A DNA stretch of 59,188 nucleotides, taken from positions 1 to 59,188 of the forward strand of contig NMRA01000496.1 in the NCBI GenBank assembly GCA_002633005.1, given 5' to 3'. The first letter of the stretch is position 1. Every line of letters starts with the position of its first letter. Below are positions 47,201 to 58,881 of the stretch, one piece after another. This DNA is from Phoronis australis (lineage: Eukaryota; Phoronida; Phoronidae). The position numbers and the translations under genes were made by a program. Under the pieces are notes generated by a model, which saw only the letters and a list, made by a program, of their open reading frames with translations, had not been told where the DNA came from and did no database searches.

Positions 47201-50060
47201 TCCCGTGCCAGAGAGAGGAATATGGAAAATGTAGTTTTGCATTCGCAAAATTGACTATATGAATTTAAAAATCCGATAAATTAGTACGCTCCGCAAAAGC
47301 TTTGCTTTACAAATTAGCTCGATTTTTGGAAACTTATAAATGATTGATTTCGTGCACGTTTTCAAGTGCCTTTAGACGACCTCTGCTGCAAAATCGGAGA
47401 CACTAACGACAATGTCCTGGTCAGGGTCCTCAAAAGGTAAACCATACAGTGATGCTTAGTTGTTAGATGTTCTCTTGAACTTTCTCTCTTATCCGTATTT
47501 CTCAATCTTTTTTTCTCGACTGTGCCTGGCCCCACGCCTATGTCGGTTGCCACGGTTTAATCTTGACGCCTGAATTTTTTGGGGGGCCGGTGCCCCCCCC
47601 CCCGCTTCCTACGGCTCTGCTATAAATTGAATAAATTGATCAGCGGGAACACAAAAATGAATGAAATAATTTTTTCAAGCTATAGCAGACTTCAACTAAA
47701 CATCAGGCAATTATATCAAATTTGTGTACGGAACAAACAGAATATAGAGGGGTAAGGGAACATCAGTATCGAAATGTGATATTAAAATAGGTTATTGACT
47801 GGAAAAGCAAGTTGCTGCAGGTGAAGCTACAAACAGTGATCTGACGTAACTTATGAGATACAGTACAGGTGCGGTACTTGACAGAGAATTGGTAGATAAC
47901 CCCAGCAGTTTATGGAAAATGACGTCATAGTGATTCTCAGATTCGGGATGAGCCGTTCTAAGGTACCTTGGTCACGTATGCGCAGTTGCCTTGAACAAAA
48001 ATCTGTGAACGAAATTTATTATCAAATTTTTCCACGTTTTTCTAAGGATTTATTGATAATTCTGTTACATGTATTTATATAACTGAAAAAGAAGTCCACG
48101 AAAAAATCCTCACGGCACTTTAGCAGATTTTGCGGTTACTCTAAAGGAACAATCATAAATTTCGCATTTTTCAGATATTTTACATTAACCTTCACATGTG
48201 TCTCTGGTTTTAAATGCACCCTGTTCACCATTTCATAAAAAATGTACGAGCTTGTGTTAACAGGTATTACTGATTCCAGACGTAATATTTGCCCAGTTGC
48301 CATTCCAAATGCAGTTTATGGTGAAACGTATATTATCCGGGATATAATTTTGACAAACATTTTACATATTCAATATTTTAACGAGATAAGTTAACTTTGT
48401 CATCATATCAGTTGGTTTATATCATGACGAAGGACGTCAGGTGTAACCTGCCATTGAGTTGAAACTGCTCAGTTTTGAATGGGTTTTCAATTCCGTCAAA
48501 ACTAGTTGCACTCTGAAACTTTTCGTATTCGTTTTTTTCTTCTTTTAACGAGAAGATTCTCTGAATGTTGAGTCAAGGCATACGCATGTAGATATAATAT
48601 TCAGTCATGGTTACAGAATGGTTTGCAAACACTTTTGTGTCGATAATATACGAAAACAAAGTGTTAATAAATAGTGATTTCAATGTCAAAAACAGCATCT
48701 GGTACAGATATGCTGAAGACTGCTAAACCGCAACAGGGGCTAAACTTTTTAATCCTGATGCCACCTATAGGAAACTCTGATAACAAGATTGCCTTAATTT
48801 CTGTGAACTTCTAGGAATGAACACTTGTGCACGAAACAAATTGGAAATTAAAACAGTCAGACCGTGAATGTGACAAACTAAAACCCTATCATTGAAGACA
48901 ACGTCACAAACAAATCAGTATTTTCACTTGCTAGAACGCCTTTCGAAATCCTAAGTGGACATATCCTATAGTCAACTATATGTTACATACTAAAGCGAAG
49001 ACACAAACTTTGATTCAAAAACATCAAGAGAGAGATCTATAAAATAAATACATTATACTGATCAAAGACAAAACAAACAATCCGTTGATTTTTCAAAAAA
49101 TTAAAACAATTTCACGGTGCGGGAACCTGTACTACGTGTTTGGAATGGTCGTGAGGAGTGCGGCGTCGTCATGAGCATATTGATGTAGGAACACAGCACC
49201 AGTCGAACAAGACAGTCTTTAAAATGTAGAAATCGATCCTATATGTAATTAAAACAGTTTTGTCCAGTAGCTTAGGAGTCGTGGCAAGCTCTGAAATCTT
49301 CTTACGTTAGTGTGATAAGGAAAGACAGGCCAGTGCAACAAGGTAGCCCTGGTGAAGTGAAAAATGAAGAATATCGGTGAAATTTTCTCATAAAATGATA
49401 CATTACAGTATGTCGGTGATTTAATACAACTCATACTGTAAGCAATATTCCATGCGTGTGCTGAAAAAGTTTCAGCTAAAATTGTGATTGATTAACAAGG
49501 ACATGGAAAGAGCAAATTAGGCAGTAGGACGAACGACAGTGTGGACTCGCCAGTGAGATGGTTAAGAATTAGTCAAATTTTAATCAGAATAGATTGTTTA
49601 GCTTTATAATTACCAGCTGTTCTCGAGAAGTATTGTCGGATATGTTATTTGACAAAGATTGGATGTATTTGCAAATGGTGTCCTAAAGTAAGAACACAGA
49701 CAGGAAGTGTCAGGCCATTGTCATTGACTATTTTGGACAGAGTGAAATCGATGTAAAAACATTTTACATTTTTTCTGATCAACCAGTTTTAAGTGTTGAT
49801 AACTTGTATTGACAAAGATCACTTTGCTGAAGTAATTGGCCACGACGATCAAGTACTATAGATAAGGTATCTAACATTGCACGAGCGCGGCGGTTTGGAA
49901 CGTTTCAGAGTAAAAATATATACATGTAGGCACATCTCAACTCTGCTTTGGGGGAGGGCTGTGAAACCAGGAGGAAAAGAGTTTGATCACAAGGGTCCAT
50001 TTATGAAGAAGTCAAAAGTACAATGAGATGGCTAAGATGACAGGTCTAGCACGAGAATAC
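44230..50060. other. AT-rich stretch with no supported gene
   Basis: Within the 22.6-kb gap between the 57.9 and 35.1 kb exons. Short frames are open on both strands, but none has a domain. The pair of opposite 128-codon frames at 45.14-45.59 kb reflects a CCCACC/GGTGGG-rich patch. A G6 run facing a C11 run lies at 47,580-47,603. No transposon ends were recognised. Confidence 0.35.
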
Positions 50061-50066
50061 AGAAAT

Positions 50067-50216
50067 ATGCGATATCACACCACGCATGATCGATGCTTTG
50101 AAAACAATAGGGAAGTCAAACATCTGAATCAAGTTTGATAGGATGATAATAGGTGATATCACACCACGCATGATCGATGCTTTGAAAACAAAAGGGAAGT
50201 CAAACATGTGAATCAT
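50067..50216. repeat. Short direct duplication (about 62 bp, two copies)
   Basis: The string gatatcacaccacgcatgat, continuing cgatgctttgaaaacaa and gggaagtcaaacat, occurs twice 83 bp apart with only a few mismatches. This is a recent local tandem duplication. Confidence 0.85.
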
Positions 50217-50397
50217 CTTATTAAACTTGGCACGTCCCGTTTAGCTGTCTTACTGTTTTTAGATGTGTCAGAAATGTTACCTTCGGCAAGACCGTAACAG
50301 TGAGGCACTCGAACGACATTGCAAAGTATTAATCGGATCAGATACAAACTTTCTTTGGAAAAAATTGAGATTTATTTGAGAGTTCAAGCATATTGGA

Positions 50398-50739
50398 ATG
50401 GAATTTGGCAGAGATCCATTAGAATCGAAAATACGCTTTGCTGATCCAAACCTTAAGCAACTGCCTACTCCTGGAATTATACATGACCTTGTTGATATCG
50501 CTCCCAAAGCGAGTGCGTGTCAGTTAAGCGTTGACGACGAGAAGATAAATTTCGAAAAAGCAAAAACTGGTGGTGACACTGACCTGTTCGGCTACGAAGA
50601 CGAACCAAATTTGAAAGACGGAAAGCTAGGACTTACGCAGGAAGATGAAAAAGTTAAGGAACTGAGAAATTTGTTACAACTGCAGTCCATTAGGGGCAAA
50701 TATTTTAACAAATCCCACCGTATCTGCGCTTGGAGTTGA
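50398..50739 (+). CDS. Unassigned plus-strand ORF
   Basis: A 113-codon frame beginning MEFGRDPLESKIRFADPNLK, with a later stretch GGDTDLFGYEDEPNLKDGKL. The composition is soluble, charged and protein-like rather than low complexity. I do not recognise the family. No good acceptor precedes it and no splice donor is obvious at its end, so it may be a fragment of a mobile element or an old pseudogene. Confidence 0.3.
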   Translation: MEFGRDPLESKIRFADPNLKQLPTPGIIHDLVDIAPKASACQLSVDDEKINFEKAKTGGDTDLFGYEDEPNLKDGKLGLTQEDEKVKELRNLLQLQSIRGKYFNKSHRICAWS

Positions 50740-51433
50740 AAGAATGTATACACAAAGTATACATCATTTCGTCACTGAGATTGAAAGAGTTAGTCCCACT
50801 GAGAAGGGGCGTGAACTAACATTGTAAAAATTCAAAAAGATATGCGGTCCTACATGCCAAATGTGGAAATCAGTGCCAAACCTTGAGTCATTTGACATTT
50901 TTATATCAAGTAAATGGTTTTAAAATATAGGAATACGTTACTTTCTACAAGTATCGATGCATAATTAGACGACAACAATTAGTTGAAAACACCACCACTT
51001 CAATGCGTACAGTTTCTCATGACGAGATCGGACAGTCACGCGAAACTCAAATATGACTACTCCCTACAGACACTTTGAGAGTAGGCCTAGCTGTCATAGA
51101 GTGCTACATAACTTAGAGTACAGTTTACAGTCACGTGTATCAATTATACTTCTCATGCTAGTTGTCTTTGGTAACATGGTAGTACTCAAACACAAAAATT
51201 AGCTAAACAAGAAAGCGTGTAAAAAATTGACCCGCAGTACATGTCCAAACACCGTGAATTTTCAGCTGTTAGAAATGAATTAGGCAAGTTAAACACGACA
51301 AAATATTAAACCTTTTGCAAACACAAATACATGTACATGTAAGGTTTCCACAACGTAATGGAACATCGTTCATTCATAAACAATACGCGAGCAACGAACA
51401 AAATGAACTGCTATCTTATTATGTGTTCTTTTC

Positions 51434-51805
51434 TTGGATTACTTCACAAGTAAAACAACGCCTGAATACCCACATTTGTTTTCGAGCAATCCAGATCAAC
51501 TGCAAAATTTCCAAGAGTCCCTTGCACATGTCAAATATTTACTAGAAAAAGCCAATGTAGATAACTGTGATCGCACCAACTATATCACAAATAACACAAC
51601 CATAAGGATATATCTATGCGGACCGCCCGTTTATTCAACTAATATTCTACTAAAAGGAACTCAACCTACTATACGAAAGCTGGAATTTATTATAATACCA
51701 ACATGGAAAAAATCAGAATCACTGCAGTCCTATAACCATCCAAAATTATTTCCTGAAATTGCATTGAATAAAATGCACAACAATCCCACTATCAATAACT
51801 TTTGA
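51434..51805 (+). CDS. Unassigned plus-strand ORF
   Basis: A 123-codon frame; the first half reads YPHLFSSNPDQLQNFQESLA and the middle TIRIYLCGPPVYSTNILL. The mix of helix and strand is protein-like but no domain is recognised. It lies 0.7 kb after the other unassigned frame on the same strand, so both could be pieces of one decayed element. Confidence 0.25.
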   Translation: MDYFTSKTTPEYPHLFSSNPDQLQNFQESLAHVKYLLEKANVDNCDRTNYITNNTTIRIYLCGPPVYSTNILLKGTQPTIRKLEFIIIPTWKKSESLQSYNHPKLFPEIALNKMHNNPTINNF

Positions 51806-52027
51806 GTTACCATCTTCAGTTTGGGTTGATGATTGGAAAGCTTACCATATCTGACCGGGACGAAAATGTTTAATTAAGAAATACAATAAAAATACGAAAA
51901 TGGGTCTAACATTTGCCACCGTTCTACTTTGCTTCTACTTCTGCAAAGTTGTCTCATATGGAATATCGGACACTCTGTACATACTCTTCACTTCAGGTAC
52001 ATGTATCTATCCAATGAGGTAGTACGA

Positions 52028-52318
52028 CTAGACAGGGTTTTCAAAACTTTCAGTCGCCAGACTCGTTAACCTAGGGATACCGAGAGCTAGTGTACTGAGA
52101 CGTTCCTTCTGGTCTACATAAATGACTTCCCTAGCTCCAAAATCATCTATATCAACGATTTTATCCAAATCTCGAACACATCCCAGAAGCCTCTCTATCC
52201 AGCTGCAATTGAATTTTAGAGGGCTCCAAAAGTCACGTGAACTTAAAGACACGTGAACTTCACGACTGAAGTGTTGAATTCTGCGTTTACTAGATGTCCC
52301 AATTACAGATTGACCCAA
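52028..52318 (-). CDS. Unassigned minus-strand ORF, possible terminal exon
   Basis: A 96-codon frame ending in TAG. A possible acceptor (aaattcaattgcag) precedes WIERLLGCVRDLDKIVDIDD, which looks like a genuine helix. The phase does not fit the 57.9 kb exon of the main gene, so it is not simply an alternative end of that gene. It may belong to a separate gene or be chance. Confidence 0.2.
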   Translation of the reverse strand: MGQSVIGTSSKRRIQHFSREVHVSLSSRDFWSPLKFNCSWIERLLGCVRDLDKIVDIDDFGAREVIYVDQKERLSTLALGIPRLTSLATESFENPV

Positions 52319-52377
52319 TTTTTATCCGAACCTGGATGGTGAACATATTCCCCACGAACATTTGTAAAGACATATAG

Positions 52378-52470
52378 CGCCCCGGCTAACCCGCGATCGA
52401 GAACGACCGGAAGGCGATCAAGAACGAAATTTGGCGCGAGAAGCAAAGCCGGGCAAGGTGAGTAAATTTG
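52378..52470 (+). promoter_or_regulatory. Promoter-like CpG-rich patch with a possible first-exon donor
   Basis: In very AT-rich surroundings this segment is CpG-rich, contains ACCGGAAGGCG (an ETS-type core) and ends CCGGGCAAGGTGAGTAAA, a strong plus-strand splice donor. It could be the start of a noncoding first exon of a plus-strand gene. No following coding exon was identified. Confidence 0.3.
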
Positions 52471-52787
52471 ATGAATTTTCGTTGTTTTTACTTCCAATGT
52501 GAAAACAGACATGAGTTCAAGGCGTAACACATTGAGGAAGAGCAGGTAGAGGTTTAGGTTAGTGTCTCTTCCAATTATAGGAGAAAAGTTACGTTGACAG
52601 AGGCATCGCTTAAGCCAAAGGTGATTTGCATGATATATTGGCAAATTGTCGGTGTTTTTGGCACTAAATCAATGAATGTACCATAGAGTTATGAAGAAAT
52701 GACGTGTGAAAATATAACGCAACGCTTGTTTTTTGTACATGTAGCTTTGTCAGGATCTCTGATTTTTCGACGCTCATCTGCTGAAAG

Positions 52788-52917
52788 CACAGGCGCTTGG
52801 GTTTATCGCAAATGACGTCACAAAATAATATATATAAGAAAACATATGTTTTCTTATATATATATATATATATATATTGTTGAGTGACGTCATTTGCGAT
52901 AAACCCAAGCGCCTGTG
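52788..52917. mobile_element. 130-bp palindromic MITE with 8-bp target duplication
   Basis: Two 34-bp terminal arms are perfect inverted repeats, starting CACAGGCGCTTGGGTTTATC. GCTGAAAG occurs directly at both sides (52,780-52,787 and 52,918-52,925). The centre is AT-rich and itself palindromic around CATATG. Each arm ends in TGACGTCA, a CRE-like palindrome. An 8-bp duplication suggests a hAT-like superfamily. Arms without any mismatch suggest a young insertion. Confidence 0.9.
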
Positions 52918-54462
52918 GCTGAAAGATGCAATCGAGAACGCAACGAAAAGCTATCGAGAACGCAAAATTGTGTTTGTTTATGCGATCGGGAACGCATTGT
53001 GATGTGTCGAACAGTAATGGACTTTTTACTTGTAAAACGTGTAAAAGGTTACAAAATATGTGTGGTGCAATGAATTAATCACATTTTGTGTCATTACAGT
53101 GTTCCTTCGTATCAAAACTGAACAAGTTCAAAAACAACACAGCATATTTTCATTAAATTGCCATGAGCACTACATATACATCAAGCATAATTTTAGTTTC
53201 ACAAACGAATTTATTTTTATTTCAGGAAACAGGTTCACTGTTATTTTGAGGCGAGTTTCAACTAACATGTTACACCCTACCAGAGTTTTGAAAAGTACAG
53301 GCATCTACTTTTAGACCAAACCACTGAGAACAAGGGTTTCTAAACTGAAGACTCCCCCAGGAGTTGTTCCATGTTGAGTGTAGGCAGGGGTAAACAAATT
53401 GTTGCAGCATATAAAAGCGAGTGTGGAATCTTCTTGTAAAATTGTGACAGCAAAAGGAAAACAACAAATAGTCAGTGACGTCAAAGAATGATGATGAGCT
53501 TGCCCATGGGGAGAGAGGGGAGTGCGGCAACACTTCACGAGATGATTCAAAGATTCTCACTCATAAACGTCTGGGATCTAAGTATTGTCCAGAAGTTGTG
53601 TAAATTGGTGTGCTGATTAAACGGGATTTTACTTGATGTTTTACTGATAACATCGATACAGAGATGAACAGATTTACTTGTGGCATCGTGTGGCTTGAAT
53701 GTACATTGTGTTTGACTTTTCTGTTTTTTAGTCTTGGTCCTAAGTTCACCTGCATCACCAGTTCATGATGTTGAGTTAAATGTGACATTGAAAAAGTTTG
53801 AGCTAGTTATAATACACATATTATATTGAGATTTTCTCAAAACGTAGTCAACATGTTGTCATTAACGTCACTGCAACTACACACTGTAAGGATTTACACA
53901 GGAAATCAACAATATTATAGGATTTCTATTATAATATTAATCTTTTATCACACATACCTCAAAATTGGTCTTACAAAAATATATAAATTTATTGCTTTAG
54001 GGAAATCAACATAACAAATCCATTGAAGATTTCCAACAAATTACTTTTGGAATGTGTTAGACTAAATCATCACTGAGTCTTAGACAATATATTTAGGACT
54101 GATTGATAGTAAAATAGTCTCTGACAGGCAATCAACAATAATATGAAAGCAATTTCTACAATAATCATAGACATATATTTTCATTTAAAATACTAATTGG
54201 TCAGAACAACTGTATTTAAGTACATTTGTATTGCCCAATGACACTTAGTGTGGCCATTTAAATCTACCTAAACACTACAAAAATGTACTGGTTCTGTTAA
54301 AGATCCTTTTGAAATAACACAACTATAGAAAGAAACTTTAGGAAAAAAGGTTCAAAACAAAACGTCAAAATACTATCACATCAAACAACTACCAACCACA
54401 GACTCTGTAAATCTGAATAAACTATAGTGACTTAACAACCTTCACTTCTGGACTTAATGATT

Positions 54463-54660
54463 TTATTCATTACGCTTCTGCTTGCTATGCCTGTAGAAGC
54501 AGGCATACTGTTTGCATGGCATGCCACATTCACCACAAAAAGGGTTGTCCTCGTGCTGTGACGCAGTGTCGCGTCAGGCTCACTCTTTCCATGAAACGTT
54601 GATCACAGACAAGACACTGAATCGATTTGGTTCCTGAGCACGATGCTTCATGATGTGTTT
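54463..54660 (-). pseudogene. C2H2 zinc-finger pseudogene fragment
   Basis: Three minus-strand frames in succession read KHIMKHRAQEPNRF, then QCLVCDQRFMERVSLTRH, then CGECGMPCKQYACFYRHSK and a stop. The last two each have CxxC followed by a His at finger spacing. Two frame changes separate them, so this is a broken C-terminal end of a zinc-finger gene, either a retrocopy or a transposon passenger. No poly(A) tail was identified. Confidence 0.6.
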
Positions 54661-54805
54661 TACTATACTGGTAAATACTCTTGAGCATGCAATGCGTCAA
54701 TCACAGGGCTGGTAAAGGTCTTGCTTTGTTCAAGTAGTGTCTCTGTATTTTATTGCCATGTGGTCGTACTAAGTCGATTTCTTAGTTCCTGAACGAGGCT
54801 CCACA

Positions 54806-54810
54806 ACACA

Positions 54811-54846
<36 letters not shown>
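54806..54846. repeat. (CA)n microsatellite
   Basis: About 20 CA units with one interruption (ccc) near the start, 0.15 kb from the zinc-finger fragment. Confidence 0.97.
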
Positions 54847-54848
<2 letters not shown>

Positions 54849-54899
54849 AAGGGTTCGGAGTCGGATACAATCAGATGTCGTCAGTGGCCAAAAATATCA

Positions 54900-57834
54900 T
54901 TCCAGGTTGTCCAAACCGGTATTCAAATGTTTGCACCTCAAGTTGTCAACATAGTAAATAATCAACCAATATAAATTCGAATAGGGTAGAGTTCAATAAT
55001 GTTAGGGCCTCGTTATGCCCTTTGCGAGAATACGTGTCTATTAAAACGTAAAGCTCTTCCAAAAGATTCCGGACACCTTACAGCCAAAAGTTTAATTAAT
55101 ATATGAGAAAATAACATGTTGCTTGCTTAAAGCCATTACAAATATAACTTTGACCAAATGGTACAGCAAAAGCAAACAAAAACAGCGCTTTAGTTTTGCT
55201 CACGCTCGATTACAAATGGCCTAGATTACGTGTAAGGCCACGAATTAACATTCGATTTTTACTACCATACTCATTTTTATTACATTAAAATACACCAAAA
55301 ATACATTTTGGGTGTACGACCATGTTGTCTATACACACAAATGTACACACAGGAACGTATTCAGACAAGTAAAAACGTCACAAGATACAACTCCAAAACA
55401 ACATAATCAATCATATAAAAGCGATTCAAAATACTTCCAATGCAGCAAGTATACAAGTACAGTATATCTGTTGACTTAGTTTAAATGTTTCTAAATAAAT
55501 CCAGACTAAAACATGTAACAAAAGTATTTTGTATGTGCTGAATTGTGCCTTTGGGTTTTTGTTTAAATAAGTTGATTCAAGTTAGGGAACTTACATTTTA
55601 TACTAATACTTTTCTCAGAAAATCAGTAAAAAGAGGGCCTCTTTAGTTTAAGTACATGTATATCTTACCCAATTTGATAGTCCATTCGTTTTTATCTACA
55701 CTGCAACACCACAAAATGACGTTTATCAGATTCATTACAGAAAGTGCAAAAATCATAATCGGCAGTTCTTTTAAAAAAATGTGGGTTTGGATAAGTTGCG
55801 AATTAGTGTAAAATAGTTAGAGCCGTTTCATTTGAGAGTCTGAAAAAATGATTGATGCAATTTGTAACTGTATTCTAATCGATGTTTTCATCGGTAATGT
55901 TTTAGGGTTTAAGAGAGATTCTACTTTAGTTTCCGAAAGGATTAAGTGTACTTTTTTCAAATACTTTATGGAATCGTTTGCACCTTTCTTTGACTACAGA
56001 GTACGTGATTAATACAAGATGAATTTCGGAAGTTCAAGTAGAATTTGCTGATATTCAAACCAATCTTTCGTGTTTCTTGAAAGGTACGGTATGTTTCACT
56101 CGAGAGCAAAATTAACGGTAGTCAAAAAGTCTTCATGAAGAATGAATCAAGTCAACTACACATTAATGTTCGTTATAGATAGAAACTCATAAAATCCTTT
56201 AAAACTATTCACTGTAGACGTAAGATCATCACAATAGTTAATGCAATTTACCTTCCAAAAAGAGTTTCCTAATTTGACGTGATGAATGTACGTAAATTTA
56301 ATAATAATGAGTCACGCTACAAAGTTGTCTCAGTGTTGCAAAACTAGATAAAAGTTTCTTAGAACCGGCTAATAAAAATAGAGAAATAAACTAACAGAAT
56401 AAAGAAATAATACACATGTAAAGCATTCGTTTGAATGAAAGCGGTATCATTAACAAATGAATAAAAATTAATTTCAAAACCGAATTTCTCGGAAAAGAAT
56501 TATCCTCTAGTAATTTTCAAGCAAAATGAAATGCCCCTGACGTTTGGATGCCCAGGTGTACTAAACACCGACCTAATGCCGCTGTCAACGCTGAGGGAAA
56601 TTCTGGTCGGTGCTTTCAGATAAAAAGAAACGTTTTATGTGGCATTTATGCAGTCGTATACTCACCTAAAAGTTAACTTAAAGCAATGCAATGACGCCGT
56701 ATTTCGTCACCCAGCCCTAAGGGTATAGTAACACACATCGAAAGAGGAGGGGTCGAAGAGAGGTTTGACCGAGACTATGACACGGGGGCACTTGGAATTG
56801 GTTGATCTATTTTCATCAATTAAAGCGGTATTAATCCCTTGCATCTGATCAAAAAACAAGATTTGATCGTTGACACTTACCAATATTCACTCAGTTGACC
56901 ATAGACATGTATCATTTGTGTTGTATTGGGCCTCAAGTTATGGGAATTACGTGTCAAATTCGGTAAAACATAATTTCAAAGATGATAACTGGGTCGCACA
57001 ATTTCTCGCTCCTCCACCAGCTCACGAGTTCTACACCCCCCTCAACAACTCGCAACCTCTGTTCACCATAAACAGAGTTACATGAAAGCCCGAAGTGATA
57101 TCGTTACGGATGCTCGTCAAATGTGCACACCTACTTTACCAAGATTAAACTTTCATGCAGTTGACCTATATGTATACTGCAGAAAGAAGTTTTAGCGGGA
57201 ACTTCGTGGCCCCTTCATGTAATGTTTAAGTCTTTGCCAGGCTAAACTGACTTTATCTATTTTAATTATTAGGTGGAATATTAGAACACCAGAAGTAGGT
57301 AACGTACAATGTACATATATGTATTTCTAGGAGCTCTATATAATGACTGAACTGAGTATTCCTTATCAATAGAAGGCATCCAAAATCCGTGTTAGAACAA
57401 CGTCCTGCCTTTACGCAGGTCATGCTCTGTATACAATTTATAATGACAGTTTAACAAAAAAATATTTCCCTCAGTAATTGGTGGCACTCAAGAGGAACAC
57501 TTAAGACTTCTTTTCTCTGAAAGCGCAAATTCCAAACAGTGATCAGATTGAGAAATTTATTTTTATGTTAATGCCATGGCACCTTAAGGTCCTATGAAGG
57601 CAAATTACGTGTACGTCAAACCCAATAACAAAGCGATGAATTTAACTGTAACTACTGTAATAGACACCAAAGGGATGAAACCGATTAATCTTATCTGCAG
57701 TGGCAGTGAAATGGTAAACATGTTTTGGTGATGCATAAAATATTCAACATAAAGTCATTTAATTTGAAAGGCAACGGTTGCAAAGAATATTTTCAAGGTT
57801 CAGTTTAGGAGAATGCTCATGTATGCATACTTAC
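54900..57834. other. Non-coding stretch before the first visible exon
   Basis: AT-rich. No exon with a matching phase or domain was found. The plus-strand frame at 56.87-57.09 kb has no domain. Since the main gene runs on the minus strand, this is part of its first visible intron. Confidence 0.35.
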
Positions 57835-57924
57835 AATACTCTGCAGTGGTTGGTTAATGTTCCATTTATTCTTGATCAATTTCTGAAGAGGCGCACAGTC
57901 GCCTTCTTTCGCGGCTCTTATAAC
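57835..57924 (-). CDS. First visible exon of the minus-strand gene: divergent ankyrin-like repeat
   Basis: Read on the minus strand, a ttttcag acceptor precedes 30 open codons and a GTAAGT donor follows, phase 0 to 0. The product begins VIRAAKEGDCAPLQKLIKNK and continues with an NIN segment. This matches the first helix pair of an ankyrin repeat (AA..G....L..LI...), which often opens an ankyrin array. No initiator ATG is in the exon, so at least one more 5' exon must lie upstream, in the last 1.2 kb or outside the window. The next candidate exon is about 22.6 kb away, so membership in the same gene is inferred from strand, phase and repeat type. It could instead belong to a neighbouring paralogue. 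Confidence 0.6.
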
Positions 57925-58880
57925 CTGAAAATGATAACAAATAAATATGAATTACACTTTACACAGTGTACATGTACTATCGTCATCGAGTCATTTCAGT
58001 GGTTCACACTTCCAAGTGTTTGAACTTCCCGTCAGTTATGACGTCAGCTGATACAGATCAAGATGCGTCTTGTTCCTAACGGTGACAAGTTTAGAAACAA
58101 TTTTAGGAAAACTAGCTGCCACTATTATGTTGCTGTAGAAACTTTTAGTCATTTACCGACTATCTTTTTGACTGCACGCTAAACAAAGGTCGTAAAACAG
58201 AGATTTTCCAAGACATTGAACAATACCCCGACATTCACTAAGCTTATTCTGAATTCCCTCATGTGTTTCACAAACCCAACTTTTTGCTTAATAGATTAAG
58301 AAAATTGGTTGCACTGGCAATACGGCTCTATTTGAAAGTTCGCTACAATTCGATTTCATAACATTTGATGCTAAAACTGACGGAGTTTAATTCTTAATGT
58401 TTAAAATAGCTTATTGGGGACAAATAAAATATCATAAGAATAATATTATATAAGTTTTATGTTGCATTGGTAATCCTCATCTGTTTATTGTGTAATCTCT
58501 TTTGATCATTATCAACATGACAGTGTACAAAATGTCGTACATTAACCCTAAAATTGATTTATCTATCTATTCTTTACAATTGGTAATGTTGTACACTTCA
58601 CTGAAGTTCTTGTTTCATTGATGTTTGTATAACTAATTGTATATGTATTTATGTGGGTTTCTCTTCCAATACTGATATACATGTATATGTGTACTGTGCG
58701 ATCTCCCTCTTTTACGAAACTCACATTAACAAAATATATGCTCAGAAAACGTGAAGACAGTTTTTACATAGTAAAAATGAACATGGCATGTACCAAAAAC
58801 TAGTTTCAATATGTAGACTAAAAACATCACGCCCCGCCCATTCTCAGTCATAAACGTTCTGTCTACATTACTTTAGGTCT
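57925..58880. other. Sequence upstream of the first visible exon
   Basis: Should hold intron or the 5' part of the minus-strand gene. I found no ATG-bearing exon with a donor in the right phase and no promoter-like GC-rich patch here, so the gene probably begins beyond the window. Confidence 0.3.
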
Positions 58881-58881
58881 C

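Noticed and set aside
47362-47553. Minus-strand ORF with a tttgcag acceptor-like string nearby.
   Set aside because: The acceptor leads into a different frame that ends within about sixteen codons; no domain.
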